Source of the DNA: Bin5 sp965116395
Lineage (GTDB): Bacteria; Chloroflexota; Anaerolineae; Caldilineales; Caldilineaceae
Direction: 5' to 3'
Assembly: GCA_965116395.1 (NCBI GenBank)
Contig: OZ220684.1
Span: 2,294,001 to 2,358,000, forward strand
DNA: 64,000 nt
Of this stretch, positions 15,823 to 25,824 are shown piece by piece. The position numbers and the translations under genes are program-made. A model generated the notes under the pieces. That model saw only the letters and a program-made list of their open reading frames with translations, had not been told where the DNA came from and did no database searches. Within the stretch, counting starts at the first letter, position 1. Every line of letters starts with the position of its first letter.

Positions 15823-16449
15823 CTAGCTGAACCGTTCCTCCAGCCAGGGATCACCCTCCATGTGGTAACCGTAGCGTTCCCAGAAGCCGGGCCGGTCGCC
15901 GCGCATAAACTCCAAACCCCGCAGCCATTTGGCACTCTTCCAGAAATATTTCTTCGGCACCAGCAACCGCAGAGGATAGCCGTGGTCCGGTTCGATAGCT
16001 TTGCCCTGATAGAGGTAGGCGAGCATTGTGTCGTCGTCGTCGAGCACATCCAGCGCGATATTTGTCGTGTAGTCGCCGTCGCAGTGGGCCATCACGTGCG
16101 TGGCTGCCGGGTCGACTTCGATGTGGCGCAGAAACTCCCGCCAGGGCACGCCCGTCCAGGTCGTGTCCAGTTTGCTCCAACGAGTCACGCAATGGATGTC
16201 AACGGTCTGGGTCTTGGTCGGCAGTGCCGTCAACTCTTCCCATGAGAAAAGCTTTTCCCCGGCAAGCCCGAAGATGGACAGATTCCAACCATCCAGAGAA
16301 GAGTATTGATACGTCGGGCCATAGGTCAACACCGGAAATTTATTGGTCACAAACTGGCCCGGCGGCACCCGCTCTTCGCGGGGATTGGTGGGCAGATTCT
16401 TGACCCGCTTCAACCGTTCAACTTTACGAAAGGGATTTTCGATACGCAT
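15823..16449 (-). CDS. Sulfite-oxidase-fold molybdopterin oxidoreductase
   Basis: A 208-residue protein of the oxidoreductase molybdopterin-binding domain family. Cys87 in DIHCVTRWS is the molybdenum ligand, and the surrounding TGVPWREFL and HGYPLRLLVPKKYFWKSAKW blocks are typical. It lacks a Tat signal, unlike MsrP/YedY, and is short, so a cytoplasmic SUOX-like enzyme is indicated. GGAGAT stands seven bases before the ATG. It ends 20 bases before the cyclohydrolase fusion on the same strand, so co-transcription is possible, but a functional link is not evident. Substrate unknown. Confidence 0.87.
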   Translation of the reverse strand: MRIENPFRKVERLKRVKNLPTNPREERVPPGQFVTNKFPVLTYGPTYQYSSLDGWNLSIFGLAGEKLFSWEELTALPTKTQTVDIHCVTRWSKLDTTWTGVPWREFLRHIEVDPAATHVMAHCDGDYTTNIALDVLDDDDTMLAYLYQGKAIEPDHGYPLRLLVPKKYFWKSAKWLRGLEFMRGDRPGFWERYGYHMEGDPWLEERFS

Positions 16450-16507
16450 TATTCCATCTCCATATAGCGGACAGTGAAAGTGAATCCCGTCCCACTCTCC
16501 CGCAGTT

Positions 16508-16541
16508 GCTAACCACTAGCCACTAACCACTATCCACTGCT
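16508..16541. repeat. Heptamer tract (ACTAACC type) overlapping fabF stop
   Basis: Five or so units of the period-7 pattern AACCACT/AGCCACT/ATCCACT. The fabF stop (16523-16525) lies inside it, so the C-terminal DSG residues are encoded by the repeat. Confidence 0.65.
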
Positions 16542-17797
16542 GTAAAACGTTTGAGAATTAACGAAGCGTTCTGGCCGCCCAGCCCGAAGCCGTTGCAGAG
16601 ACCGGCATCGACCTGGCGGACGCGGCTGACATTGGCCACGTAGTCAAGGTCGCAGTCCGGGTCCAACTCATTGTAGTTGATCGTCGGCGCAATGCGCTGC
16701 GTCTGCATCGCCTGCACGATCGCGACCGCGCTCTGCGCGCCGGCTGCGCCCATGGCGTGGCCGATGCTGCTCTTCAGGCTGGTGATCGGAATGTTGTAGG
16801 CATCCTCGCCGAAGATCCGTTTGATGGCCGCGGTCTCTGATTTGTCGTTCAAAATTGTGCCGGTCCCGTGCGCGACGATCCAGTCAATCTCATCGGTGCC
16901 GAGACCGCTCTCGCGCAGCGCGATCCGCATACATTCGGTCGCGCCATGTCCGCCCGGATCCGGCGCCACCATATCGAAGGCGTCTTCACTCAGCCCGTAA
17001 CCGCCGAACTCGGCCAGAATCTGCGCGCCCCGCGCCTGCGCATGCTCCAGCGTTTCCAGCACAAACGCCCCCGCGCCCTCGCCCACGACCATACCGTCCC
17101 TGTCGCCGCTGAACGGACGGCACGCGCTTTCCGGCTCGTCGTTGCGCGTGCTGGCCGCGCCCAGACGGCTGAACGTGGAGATCGCCATCTTGGTCAGATA
17201 ACCCTCCGCCCCGCCGGCCAGCATCACATCCGCATCCCCGCGCTGGATGCGGCGCGCGGCCTCGCCGATACTGGTAATGCCGGTCGCGCACGCCGTCACC
17301 TGGCTGTTCGTGGGGCCGGTGATGCCGCACTTGATCGCGATAAATGTCGGCGCGCCGCTGATCAGCGCAGCCGTCGCGCTGGCCGGATTGAAGCGCTTGG
17401 GTCCGCCTTCCTCCAGCTTGCGGCCCTCCTCCTCAACAATATCCCAGCCGCCGAATGCCAGCCCCATCTCCACACCCACGCGCGAACGGTCCTCCTCCGA
17501 TAAATCCAGACCGGAGTGGGCCAGCGCCTCCTGCGTAGCCTTCCACGCCAACTGCGTACCGCGGCTGGTGCGGCGCACGTCTTTGCGGTCCATATAGTCT
17601 CGCGGCTCCCAATCATTGACCCTGGCGGTGATCTGCGTCGGAAAACCGGTCGGGTCCCAGTGGGTGATACGTCCAGTGCCCGACTTTCCGGCGATCAACC
17701 CCGCCCAGGAGCTTTCCAAATCGTGCCCCAGCGGCGTCACCATGCCCATACCGGTGACCACTATGCGCCGGGAGGAGCCTCTCTCATTTCCATTCAT
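16523..17797 (-). CDS. fabF: Beta-ketoacyl-ACP synthase II
   Basis: Condenses malonyl-ACP with an acyl-ACP in fatty-acid elongation. The 424-residue protein has the Cys170 nucleophile (TACATG), and both active-site histidines (VAHGTGT, and SSIGHAMGAAG), plus the C-terminal GLGGQNASL loop. Full length. The divergent neighbour distance and lack of acpP, fabG or fabD nearby mean it stands apart from a fab operon. An isolated KAS II may serve a specialised acyl chain, but nothing in the sequence shows it. The 3' end is built from a heptamer repeat tract. Confidence 0.95.
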   Translation of the reverse strand: MNGNERGSSRRIVVTGMGMVTPLGHDLESSWAGLIAGKSGTGRITHWDPTGFPTQITARVNDWEPRDYMDRKDVRRTSRGTQLAWKATQEALAHSGLDLSEEDRSRVGVEMGLAFGGWDIVEEEGRKLEEGGPKRFNPASATAALISGAPTFIAIKCGITGPTNSQVTACATGITSIGEAARRIQRGDADVMLAGGAEGYLTKMAISTFSRLGAASTRNDEPESACRPFSGDRDGMVVGEGAGAFVLETLEHAQARGAQILAEFGGYGLSEDAFDMVAPDPGGHGATECMRIALRESGLGTDEIDWIVAHGTGTILNDKSETAAIKRIFGEDAYNIPITSLKSSIGHAMGAAGAQSAVAIVQAMQTQRIAPTINYNELDPDCDLDYVANVSRVRQVDAGLCNGFGLGGQNASLILKRFTAVDSG

Positions 17798-17854
17798 CTC
17801 AAAGTTTCTCGTTCATTTCACGCAACTACCACTAGTTGGACATCCACGGTGTTT

Positions 17855-17886
17855 CTGACCACTAACCACTGACCACCGACCACTGC
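17855..17886. repeat. Heptamer tract (ACTAACC type)
   Basis: CTGACCACTAACCACTGACC and further units with period 7, ending six bases before the carbamoyltransferase stop and lying between it and the fabF start. Confidence 0.6.
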
Positions 17887-17891
17887 AGTTA

Positions 17892-18869
<978 letters not shown>

Positions 18870-18973
18870 TCGAACCTACTCCTGATTATATGTTAGAGAA
18901 TTCATACCCGGGTTTCAGTAACTGCAACTCCACTCGTTCACTCTGGTCGCGCTCCGCCATCCACGCACGGCGC

Positions 18974-19010
18974 TACCGAAAACGAAAAACTGACTACCAA
19001 AAACTGATTT
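18974..19010. repeat. Heptamer tract (ACTAAAA type) abutting MITE copy A
   Basis: Reads GAAAACGAAAAACTGAC then TACCAAAAACTGATTTT, nearly identical to 13173-13207. The next base begins the inverted-repeat element. Confidence 0.55.
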
Positions 19011-19011
19011 T

Positions 19012-19305
19012 GTAACTACTCAGCCGCAACTGATTCGCAACCCCGAACGAGGTGAGCAAATGTGTTCTTTCTCCCCGCATTGTTTTATTTTGGGCGGTCG
19101 GGCGCAAGCGCCCTCCCTTGTGCAGGGGCTGCGCCCCCGCAACGCCCCCCTCCAAAACCATCGCTCATCGACCGTGTGTGCTCATTCCAGCAGTACCGCT
19201 CCACCAACGTGGCTGCCGCCAACCGAATACACCATCACAAAGCCCGAATGGCGGCGAAGATGAAGAGTTGGTCAAGACACACGCTGTATATGGCTCAGTA
19301 GTTAC
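19012..19305 (+). mobile_element. IS66-like MITE, copy A
   Basis: A 294-bp element with terminal inverted repeats GTAACTACTCAGCC (19012-19025) and GGCTCAGTAGTTAC (19292-19305), one mismatch in 14. The core has a GC-rich hairpin (GGGCGC-AA-GCGCCC) followed by a conserved block around 19125-19160. No transposase frame. Flanks do not show a clear target duplication here. Confidence 0.8.
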
Positions 19306-19326
19306 CTGAAAACTAAAAACTGACTC

Positions 19327-20328
19327 TTATAAGCTGATCCTTGTCCCCGTCTTCCCTGCCAGCGCCCGTCCCAGATTTTGCGGATTGGTAATCAGGCAGT
19401 AAGCGTGGGGATTATTGCTGTTTTCCAGAAATTCAATACACGCGTCGATCTTGGGTTGCATACTACCGGCGGCAAAATGCCCCTCCGCCCGGTACCGTTT
19501 GGCCTCGGCAACCGTGAGCTGCTCCAGATCGATCTGTTCGGGCTTGCCAAAGTGCAGGGCCACCTTTTCCACCCCGGTGCTGATCAGAAAGAGGTCCGCC
19601 CCCAAATCGACCGCCAGCAGACTGCTCGCCATATCCTTATCGATCACCGCCGAGACGCCCTGCAGTTTGTCGTCGGCGTCGCGCACAACCGGTATGCCGC
19701 CGCCGCCGCAGGCCACCACCACCCAGCCCATCTCGATCGACTGGCGAACCGCCTCGATTTCGACGATCTCCACCGGCCTCGGGCTCGAAACAACCCGCCT
19801 CCAGCCGCGCCCGGCATCCTCGACAACGTGCCAGCCCCTGCTCTCAAAGCTGCGGGCCGTCTCCTCATCCAGAAAACTGCCAATCGGCTTGGAAGGGTTG
19901 TCGAACGCCGGGTCGTCCTCCTCCACCCGCGTCTGCGTGATGATGGTGGTGGTCTCGCGCTGGATCTGCCGCTCGCGGAAGTCGTTGTTGAGCGCCTGCT
20001 GCAGCATGAAGCCGATGCTGCCCTGCGTGTCCGCGACGACCAGGGTGAGGGGGATGGTGTGGACTTCGCCGAGAGCCAACTCATTGCGCCGCAGGATGAA
20101 ACCCACCTGCGGCCCGTTGCCGTGGGTGACCACGACGCCCTTCCAGCCGCTCTCGATCATGCCGGCAATCTGCCCGGTCGTCTCATGCACCGCATCCCAC
20201 TGGTGGACTATCTCCGGCCGGTTGTTGTCGGCAATAAGGGAGTTGCCGCCGATGGCGACGACAGCCAGATTGGTTGCACCGTGGGGCCTGTTGTCATCGG
20301 CGGCCATTTGAGGATTGTGATCTGTCAT
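19327..20328 (-). CDS. arcC: Carbamate kinase
   Basis: Makes ATP and carbamate from carbamoyl phosphate and ADP, the last step of arginine, agmatine or purine/ureide fermentation. The 333-residue amino-acid-kinase-fold protein has AIGGNSL near 26-32, THGNGPQVG near 68-76, the ACGGGGIPV loop and the DKDMASSLLA segment. A 20-residue polar N-terminal extension precedes the usual start. The upstream neighbour on the same strand is 440 bases away; the carbamoyltransferase lies downstream, with the MITE between them, so a former arcC-ygeW operon may have been split by the insertion. Confidence 0.94.
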   Translation of the reverse strand: MTDHNPQMAADDNRPHGATNLAVVAIGGNSLIADNNRPEIVHQWDAVHETTGQIAGMIESGWKGVVVTHGNGPQVGFILRRNELALGEVHTIPLTLVVADTQGSIGFMLQQALNNDFRERQIQRETTTIITQTRVEEDDPAFDNPSKPIGSFLDEETARSFESRGWHVVEDAGRGWRRVVSSPRPVEIVEIEAVRQSIEMGWVVVACGGGGIPVVRDADDKLQGVSAVIDKDMASSLLAVDLGADLFLISTGVEKVALHFGKPEQIDLEQLTVAEAKRYRAEGHFAAGSMQPKIDACIEFLENSNNPHAYCLITNPQNLGRALAGKTGTRISL

Positions 20329-20765
20329 TGCCGGCTTCGGTGTACAAATGCAAATCAGCTGTCGATCAGCGGATGCGGTCCCATGATTATAAGAATCGGC
20401 AACGGAAAAGTCAATGCAGTCTTCAGTGGCGCGTCAAACACAGGCCTCTGCCGGCGACAGGACAAGAGCGCGCACTATAGTACTTGTAGATTGTTCTTAG
20501 GGGCGGCTGGGGCAGGCGGGCTGTGTGAATGGCTCCACTATGCACCTTGGCTCGTGGTTCGGCTTTTGGGACCAAGTTCACAAAGGCCGCGGGCGAAGAA
20601 CCTGCGGCCTTTCCTTGTTGCTTCAGTGATGATGGACCCCGTTGTATCTTCGCGTTCGCGCCGCCCACCTTGGCCATGAGCGAAGAATTCTAATGTTCAC
20701 TATTTGACTCTGGTATGGCAAGGCGTCATCGGCCTAGTGCCAGACATTGGCAAATGCTGCGTCGC
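20329..20765. other. Intergenic region with arcC upstream sequence and a terminator
   Basis: Apart from the hairpin at 20582-20612, no gene, RNA or repeat is recognised. The part next to arcC should hold its promoter. Confidence 0.4.
20582..20612 (-). terminator. Hairpin downstream of the FN3 protein gene
   Basis: AAAGGCCGC (20582-20590) pairs with GCGGCCTTT (20604-20612), a 9-bp stem with a 13-base loop, about 155 bases past the FN3 gene stop. The T-tract is only the three stem Ts, so efficiency is uncertain. Confidence 0.5.
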
Positions 20766-22277
20766 CTATTCTTGTGGACTGGCGGTGACTGTTGCAGATG
20801 CAGCACCGTAGCCGATGGCATTTCTAGCAAGTACCCGAACCGAGTATTGCACACCGTCCGTCAATCCGTTAATCGTGTACGATGCAGGCGATCCATCGTA
20901 TGTCCCAGTCGCTTCCGATACGTCTTCCGGCGTTCCCCAGTCGTCTGCGGCCTCCTTCCACTGCACTTTGAATCCAGTAACTGGTGAGCCTCCGTCCTGG
21001 CAATGTGTTGAAAAAGGGCCTTCCCAAGACACTGAGAGTTTCCCGCTTTCTGGCGTTTGAACTCTGACTCGCCCAGGGGCATTGGGCGCTCTCGGAGCCG
21101 CCGCTGCAACGACCACCGCTGTGTTCACGCTTTCCGCAAACTCGGAGTAACCATCGTCGTCATCGAAGTGAAGCGACACGTTGAGCGTCAGTCCCAGGTC
21201 CATAGTCTGAACTATGTAAGTGAACCTGTCGACCGTTTGCTTCCGCAAATATCCTCCACCGGCAGACCATGTGACAGAGAAACTGACATTTTCAAGTCCG
21301 TTTTCGTCCGCAATGTTCGAGACACCTGCCGTCAACGTTTCGCAGACTCGCGCTGTGCCGCTAATGGTAGGAGCACCCGTAGCCGGAACGTTCTGAGCTG
21401 GCTGGTCGTCGGTAGGTGTTGCTGTGGCCGTTGCTGTGGCTGGCAGATTCTGCTGTTGGTTTTGCGGTGTCGCTGTAGGTGTTGCTGTAGGTGTTGCTGT
21501 GGCTGGCAGATTCTGCTGTTGGCTTTGCAGTGTCGCTGTGGCCGTAGCCGTTGCTGTGGCGGCGGTTCCGGCCCAAGTCAGGGACGCGTACTCTGACCAT
21601 TCACTTGTTTGTCCTTCGTTGTTCACTGCCTTGATGGTGTAGTAGTAAGTCGTCCCTACGGCAACGTCCGTATGACTGGAGCTCGTGTCGGTCAGAGAGC
21701 CGTCGTCCAACCGCTGCGAACCGTCGGCGCTGGTCCATGCCCACAACACGTAGCGGACTGCACCGGCCACCGCCTCCCAACTTAACTTAACTCCACTCTC
21801 GCCGGCCTGCGCGGTCAGCACAGGGGCTAAGAGTATGGATGTCGTCGAGGTCGGTGTCGCCGTGTGCGTCGGCGTTGCATTTGACGACGGCGCGATAGCA
21901 GTCACTGCCTTTCGCTCTGACCAAACACTCGTTTCGCCTGATGCATTCACGGCGCGTACCCAGTAATGATATGTCGTCCCCACCGTGAGATCGATATGAC
22001 TGTAGGTCGTGCCGGTCAGGGAGCCGTCGTCCAACTGTTGATAGAGGTCAGTGCTGGTCCACGTCCACAACTCATAACGCGCCGCGTCGGTCACCACCGT
22101 CCAACGCAATTCTATCTTGCCCTCTTCGGCCTGCGCGGTCAGCACGGGCGCAGAGAGTGTGGAGCCCGTCGAAGTCTGTTGTGCCGAAGCCAGGTTCGTG
22201 TATGAACTAATGACGACGATGGCCAACAAAACACCCAGACCGGCCAGAAATGGCAAACTGTTCCGTCTTCGCAACAT
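20766..22277 (-). CDS. Secreted protein with three fibronectin type III domains
   Basis: 503 residues: signal peptide 1-32 (charged MLRRR, hydrophobic core, cleavage near ASA-QQ), FN3 domains at about 42-130, 150-235 and 400-500, and an Ig-like beta region at about 315-390. Linkers are Thr/Pro/Ala-rich with repeats of ATATPT and of QQQNLPATAT, encoded by a short imperfect minisatellite around 21370-21560. No catalytic domain. Such architecture is typical of extracellular adhesion or carbohydrate-binding scaffolds. No sortase or C-terminal anchor is visible; the mature protein ends TASPQE. Monocistronic. Confidence 0.85.
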   Translation of the reverse strand: MLRRRNSLPFLAGLGVLLAIVVISSYTNLASAQQTSTGSTLSAPVLTAQAEEGKIELRWTVVTDAARYELWTWTSTDLYQQLDDGSLTGTTYSHIDLTVGTTYHYWVRAVNASGETSVWSERKAVTAIAPSSNATPTHTATPTSTTSILLAPVLTAQAGESGVKLSWEAVAGAVRYVLWAWTSADGSQRLDDGSLTDTSSSHTDVAVGTTYYYTIKAVNNEGQTSEWSEYASLTWAGTAATATATATATLQSQQQNLPATATPTATPTATPQNQQQNLPATATATATPTDDQPAQNVPATGAPTISGTARVCETLTAGVSNIADENGLENVSFSVTWSAGGGYLRKQTVDRFTYIVQTMDLGLTLNVSLHFDDDDGYSEFAESVNTAVVVAAAAPRAPNAPGRVRVQTPESGKLSVSWEGPFSTHCQDGGSPVTGFKVQWKEAADDWGTPEDVSEATGTYDGSPASYTINGLTDGVQYSVRVLARNAIGYGAASATVTASPQE

Positions 22278-22739
22278 TCGTCCCTACCTCATTGTATGAA
22301 TGGCTCATCATTGACCGTTTGATTCAATCAGACCGCGGCACTGCTTCCCAGATCGGCGGTCGACCCGTAGCCGCCATCCATCAGCCCACTCCTGGTGGCT
22401 CACCGCCGGTGGAGTTCCAGCTCCAACCAGCGTTTTCTTGTCCTTGGCGCAAATATAGCATGCCTCATTCATCCTGCACATACAGGAAAATTTGGACGTA
22501 ACTACACAGCTATAAGTTGTGCGCGATCACAAAAGAGGGCGTATAGGCCATCCAAGTGCAGTGCATCGTGTTCAGAACCTTTTGAATGGTCTGGCCCGGG
22601 GGAAGACGGTATGTCTGAAGCGGTCAGTTTTTCGTTTTCAGCGTTTCATGCCCCCACCTGTAAGAAGTACTGAAATTGACGGACAGACAGGATTGCTGCA
22701 GTACGGCCCTGATGCCATCTGCAGTGCAGATCTGGACCG
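22278..22739. other. Intergenic region, no gene seen
   Basis: Upstream region of the FN3 gene. I see no convincing coding frame, RNA or repeat here until the MITE relic begins near 22740. Confidence 0.4.
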
Positions 22740-23031
22740 GCCCTTGCCATGGTTGACCAGCCCTTCATCCATGCCGCCATTCAGGCTGACTGGTCACGTC
22801 TGAGAATGACGCCGCCCTCTGGCAACGGCGATGGCGTATGGCCGGGGAGCGGGTTTTCAGGGGGCGTTGCGGGGCAATTGGCCCGCACAACGGAGGGCCG
22901 CAGACCTGACCGCCTTCCCTGAGGGGCCTTAGCGGGCCGAAGCCTCCGGGGGAACGTCTCAAAACGAGGAGTGAAAGACCCCTTCGCTCGTCTCAATCAG
23001 TGTCGCGAACTGACTATGACTGAGTAGCTAC
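22740..23031 (-). mobile_element. IS66-like MITE, copy F, degenerate and inverted
   Basis: In reverse orientation: TTGACCAGCCC near 22753, the core GGGGGCGTTGCGGGG near 22857 and a terminal TGACTGAGTAGCTAC ending at 23031 match the other copies read on the opposite strand. Many substitutions; the far terminus is not recognisable, so the left boundary is approximate. Confidence 0.6.
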
Positions 23032-23154
23032 TTAGAGAGCTGCGCCTGCCATAGCTATCGGCAGGAAAGATTCATGGACCACAGCCGCATGCCAGCGAAG
23101 CCTCCGGCGTCTTGCCCCGTACCTGATTCACTAGGGACGCAACTGCCCGGGTTC

Positions 23155-24597
23155 TCATTCAGAGATGTCCGCTGCTAATCGTTGTGCGGGTTCAGGCTCC
23201 CGAACATCCTCTCCCCCCGCCAGCGGCAGCCGAACTGTAAACGTGCTGCCCTGTCCCACGCCTGCGCTGGACACCTCGATCTCTCCGTCATGGGCCTCGA
23301 CAAGCGCCTGCGCGATCGCCAAGCCAAGCCCAACGCCGCCGGTGTCACGGGTTCGATTCTTGTCGACCCGGTAGAAGCGGTCAAAAACACGTGAAATGTC
23401 TTCCGCTGCGATGCCGTCACCGTTATCGGTCACAGTGATCGCGACAGTCTCCTCTTCCGTCCGCAAAGAAAGCCTGATCACCCCGCCGGCCGGCGTATGT
23501 TGCAATGCGTTGGTCAGCAGATTCTGCAAAGCTTGCGTGAACCGCATGCGGTCGACGGCAGCAAGAACCGATGACCGCGGCAAACTGGTATCAAGAGAGA
23601 TATTCTTCTCTCCTGCCAGTGGCGCAAAAAGCTCCGCCTCCTCCTCCAGCAGAACGACCAGATCACTGGGCGTGCGCTGCAGCGGCAACTGGCGCGCCTC
23701 CGCCTGCGCCAATAGCCGCAGATCGTCCACCAGCCGGTGCAAAAGGCGGGTCTGATCATACAGGCGGGCGATTTCCGTCTTTTCGAGAGGGTAGACATCA
23801 TCCAGAATCGCCCGCAGATTGCCTTCCAGAACAGTGAGGGGCGTGCGCAGTTCGTGGGCAATATCGTTCAACATGCTGCGCCGCAGCGTCTCCGCGTCCT
23901 CTAACGCCGCAGCCATCATGTTGAAGGAATTTGACACCTCCCGCATCTCGGCACTGCCCTGTTCGGCCACCCGAAAACTGAGATCACGCTTGGCAATGGC
24001 CTGCGTCCCGGCCACAAGATGGATGAGGGGCGCAGAGAGCCAGCGACTCACCAGCATGCCGAAGACGGTCGCCAGTACCGCGCCAATCAGAAGAACCTGC
24101 AACAGGAATTCTCTGGCCCGTTCCCCAAGACCCGACGAGATGTCATCTGGTGGTGGTTCAAAACTGAATTGACGTCCGGACGGCCGTTCTCGCTGGATCA
24201 GATCGAGGAAGCCGACGATGCGCCCATCGACGCTGATGGGTAGAGCCTCTTGCAATTGGGACGCCTCTTGGCGGCTTGGCCTGTCCGCGCCCGCGGTTGT
24301 GTAGAGAACCTGGCCCTCCGGGTCTGTCAGAATGAGGATTCTTCTGTTGGCGGCGTTGAAAAAGAGCGCGGAATCGGCGCCTTCCAGCAGTGTCGAGATG
24401 CCCTGCCAACTTCCGCGGTCGCCATAATACGCCTCCAATCGATCGATCAGGCCGGCCTCTCTGGTAAAATAGGCAAGAGCCAGCGAGCGCAGATTGTTGT
24501 CGGCGAAGTACAGGCGCGCCGTGAACGAGATGGCGCCAAAGCTGATGATAACGATCGCCGCGAAAGCCAGGCTCAGCCGCACCCATAACCGGTTCAT
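23155..24597 (-). CDS. HAMP-domain sensor histidine kinase
   Basis: 480 residues. Two membrane helices (about 8-28 and 163-185) enclose a ~130-residue extracytoplasmic sensor; HAMP follows at about 186-238. The dimerisation box is NDIAHELRTPL with phospho-acceptor His248. The ATPase domain shows NLLTNALQH (N box), DNGDGI (G1), FDRFYRVD (F box) and GGVGLGLAI (G2). All catalytic elements are intact. The start overlaps the response-regulator stop by four bases, so the pair is translationally coupled. The next genes up are a MacAB-like efflux system, the probable regulon. Confidence 0.95.
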   Translation of the reverse strand: MNRLWVRLSLAFAAIVIISFGAISFTARLYFADNNLRSLALAYFTREAGLIDRLEAYYGDRGSWQGISTLLEGADSALFFNAANRRILILTDPEGQVLYTTAGADRPSRQEASQLQEALPISVDGRIVGFLDLIQRERPSGRQFSFEPPPDDISSGLGERAREFLLQVLLIGAVLATVFGMLVSRWLSAPLIHLVAGTQAIAKRDLSFRVAEQGSAEMREVSNSFNMMAAALEDAETLRRSMLNDIAHELRTPLTVLEGNLRAILDDVYPLEKTEIARLYDQTRLLHRLVDDLRLLAQAEARQLPLQRTPSDLVVLLEEEAELFAPLAGEKNISLDTSLPRSSVLAAVDRMRFTQALQNLLTNALQHTPAGGVIRLSLRTEEETVAITVTDNGDGIAAEDISRVFDRFYRVDKNRTRDTGGVGLGLAIAQALVEAHDGEIEVSSAGVGQGSTFTVRLPLAGGEDVREPEPAQRLAADISE

Positions 24598-25346
24598 TCC
24601 CGCTCTCCCGCCAGCCTGTAACCGATGCCATACACCGTCTGGATAAGTTTCGGCCTGCGAGGATCGACCTCGACCTTGCGCCGCAGGTTCTTGATGTGGC
24701 TATCCAGCATCCGATCGACCCCGTCGTAGTCGTACCCCAATGCCTTATCCATCAGCTCCGTGCGCGTGAAGACATAGCCAGGGCTTTCCATCAGCGTCTG
24801 TAGCAGATTGAACTCAGTCGGCGTCAATTCTGCGGCTGTGCCACGCACCTGCACCTCCCGGCGGTCCACATTCATCTGCAGACCGCCAACAACCAGCGCC
24901 GTCACTCGCGCCGTCCCCCGCTGTGTACGCCGCAGCAGCGCCCGCACCCGCGCCACCACTTCGCGGGGATTAAACGGCTTCGTGACATAATCATCCGCAC
25001 CCAGTTCCAGACCGATAATCTTGTCCATATCCTCGACCCGAGCCGTCAGCATGATGATCAGCGTGTCGGCCAGCTGTTCGTCGCCGCGGACCGTGCGCGT
25101 GATCTCCCAGCCGTCCTTATCCGGCAGCATCAGATCCAACAGCATCAACTGCGGTGACTCTCTCCGCAGCGCATGCAGCGCGCTCTCGCCGTCATACGCG
25201 ACGGACACCGCGTACCGCTCCCGCTGCAAATAGCTTCGCAACAGGCGCACGATCTCGCGGTCGTCGTCAACAATCAGAATGTGTTCTTCTGGCACAGGCC
25301 CCTTATAACTGCTTTCTACCGCTAAGGCAAGTTGCTCGACCGGCAT
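24594..25346 (-). CDS. OmpR-family response regulator
   Basis: A 250-residue two-domain regulator. The receiver has the acidic cluster Asp27-29, phospho-acceptor Asp71 (LLLDLMLPDKDG), Thr in LTAR and Lys in TKPF; the C-terminal winged helix has LTPTEFNLLQTL and the GIGYRL terminus. I start at the Met of MPVEQLALAV, with AAGGAG nine bases upstream. A longer open frame reaching 25508 would translate MITE-derived sequence and is rejected. A ~20-residue lead before the first beta strand remains. Coupled to the downstream kinase by ATGA. Confidence 0.93.
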   Translation of the reverse strand: MPVEQLALAVESSYKGPVPEEHILIVDDDREIVRLLRSYLQRERYAVSVAYDGESALHALRRESPQLMLLDLMLPDKDGWEITRTVRGDEQLADTLIIMLTARVEDMDKIIGLELGADDYVTKPFNPREVVARVRALLRRTQRGTARVTALVVGGLQMNVDRREVQVRGTAAELTPTEFNLLQTLMESPGYVFTRTELMDKALGYDYDGVDRMLDSHIKNLRRKVEVDPRRPKLIQTVYGIGYRLAGERE

Positions 25347-25396
25347 CAGGTCCGGCTCCTTTGCATGTGGACGGTTCAAAACTATACGCGATCCTG

Positions 25397-25585
25397 GGTG
25401 AGGCGGGTAAAGGTGTTTCTCTCTCCTCGTCTTTCTGTGGGCGGTCGGCCGCAAGCGGCCTCCCTTGTGCAGGGGCTGCGCCCCCGCAACGCCCCCCTCC
25501 AAAGCCATCGCTCACCAACCGTACGCATTCATACCAGCAGGGCCGCTCCACCAACCTGTCGGCTGCCAACAAAAATCATGTCCGT
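25397..25585 (+). mobile_element. IS66-like MITE, copy B, both ends missing
   Basis: The core (GGCCGC-AA-GCGGCC hairpin, then the block at 25463-25500) is well preserved, but neither terminal inverted repeat is present. The right side is replaced by unrelated sequence with a palindrome (25586-25612). It separates the efflux genes from their two-component system. Confidence 0.7.
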
Positions 25586-25612
25586 AGGGGCACCCCTTGT
25601 GGGTGCCCTCCC
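25586..25612. repeat. Palindrome GGGGCACCC-CTTGT-GGGTGCCC
   Basis: An 8-bp perfect stem with a 5-base loop placed at the truncated edge of MITE copy B. Lacks a T-tract on either strand, so it is probably an intergenic palindrome rather than a terminator. Confidence 0.5.
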
Positions 25613-25824
25613 CCCGTAGGCTCTGTTGATGAAACATCGACACTTTCCCTCTGGCCCTGCATAGGTTAGATGGAGTCCTGGCAAGTATGCGCAAAGTTTC
25701 TGCCACGGATGGTCGCTGATTCCTGAGCTAAACTCCCTGCAATTTCTTGCAAATCTGTCAGCGCTCAAGGAAGGTCGACGAGCCCCAAATACTGCCCTTT
25801 CACCAAGAGCTGCCCTCCCATCTC

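Noticed and set aside
19327..19329. Arginine deiminase pathway operon
   Set aside because: Only a carbamoyltransferase and carbamate kinase are found; no arcA or arginine/ornithine antiporter.
25347..25508. N-terminal extension of the response regulator
   Set aside because: The extra 54 residues are translated from MITE copy B; a good Shine-Dalgarno lies before the shorter start.
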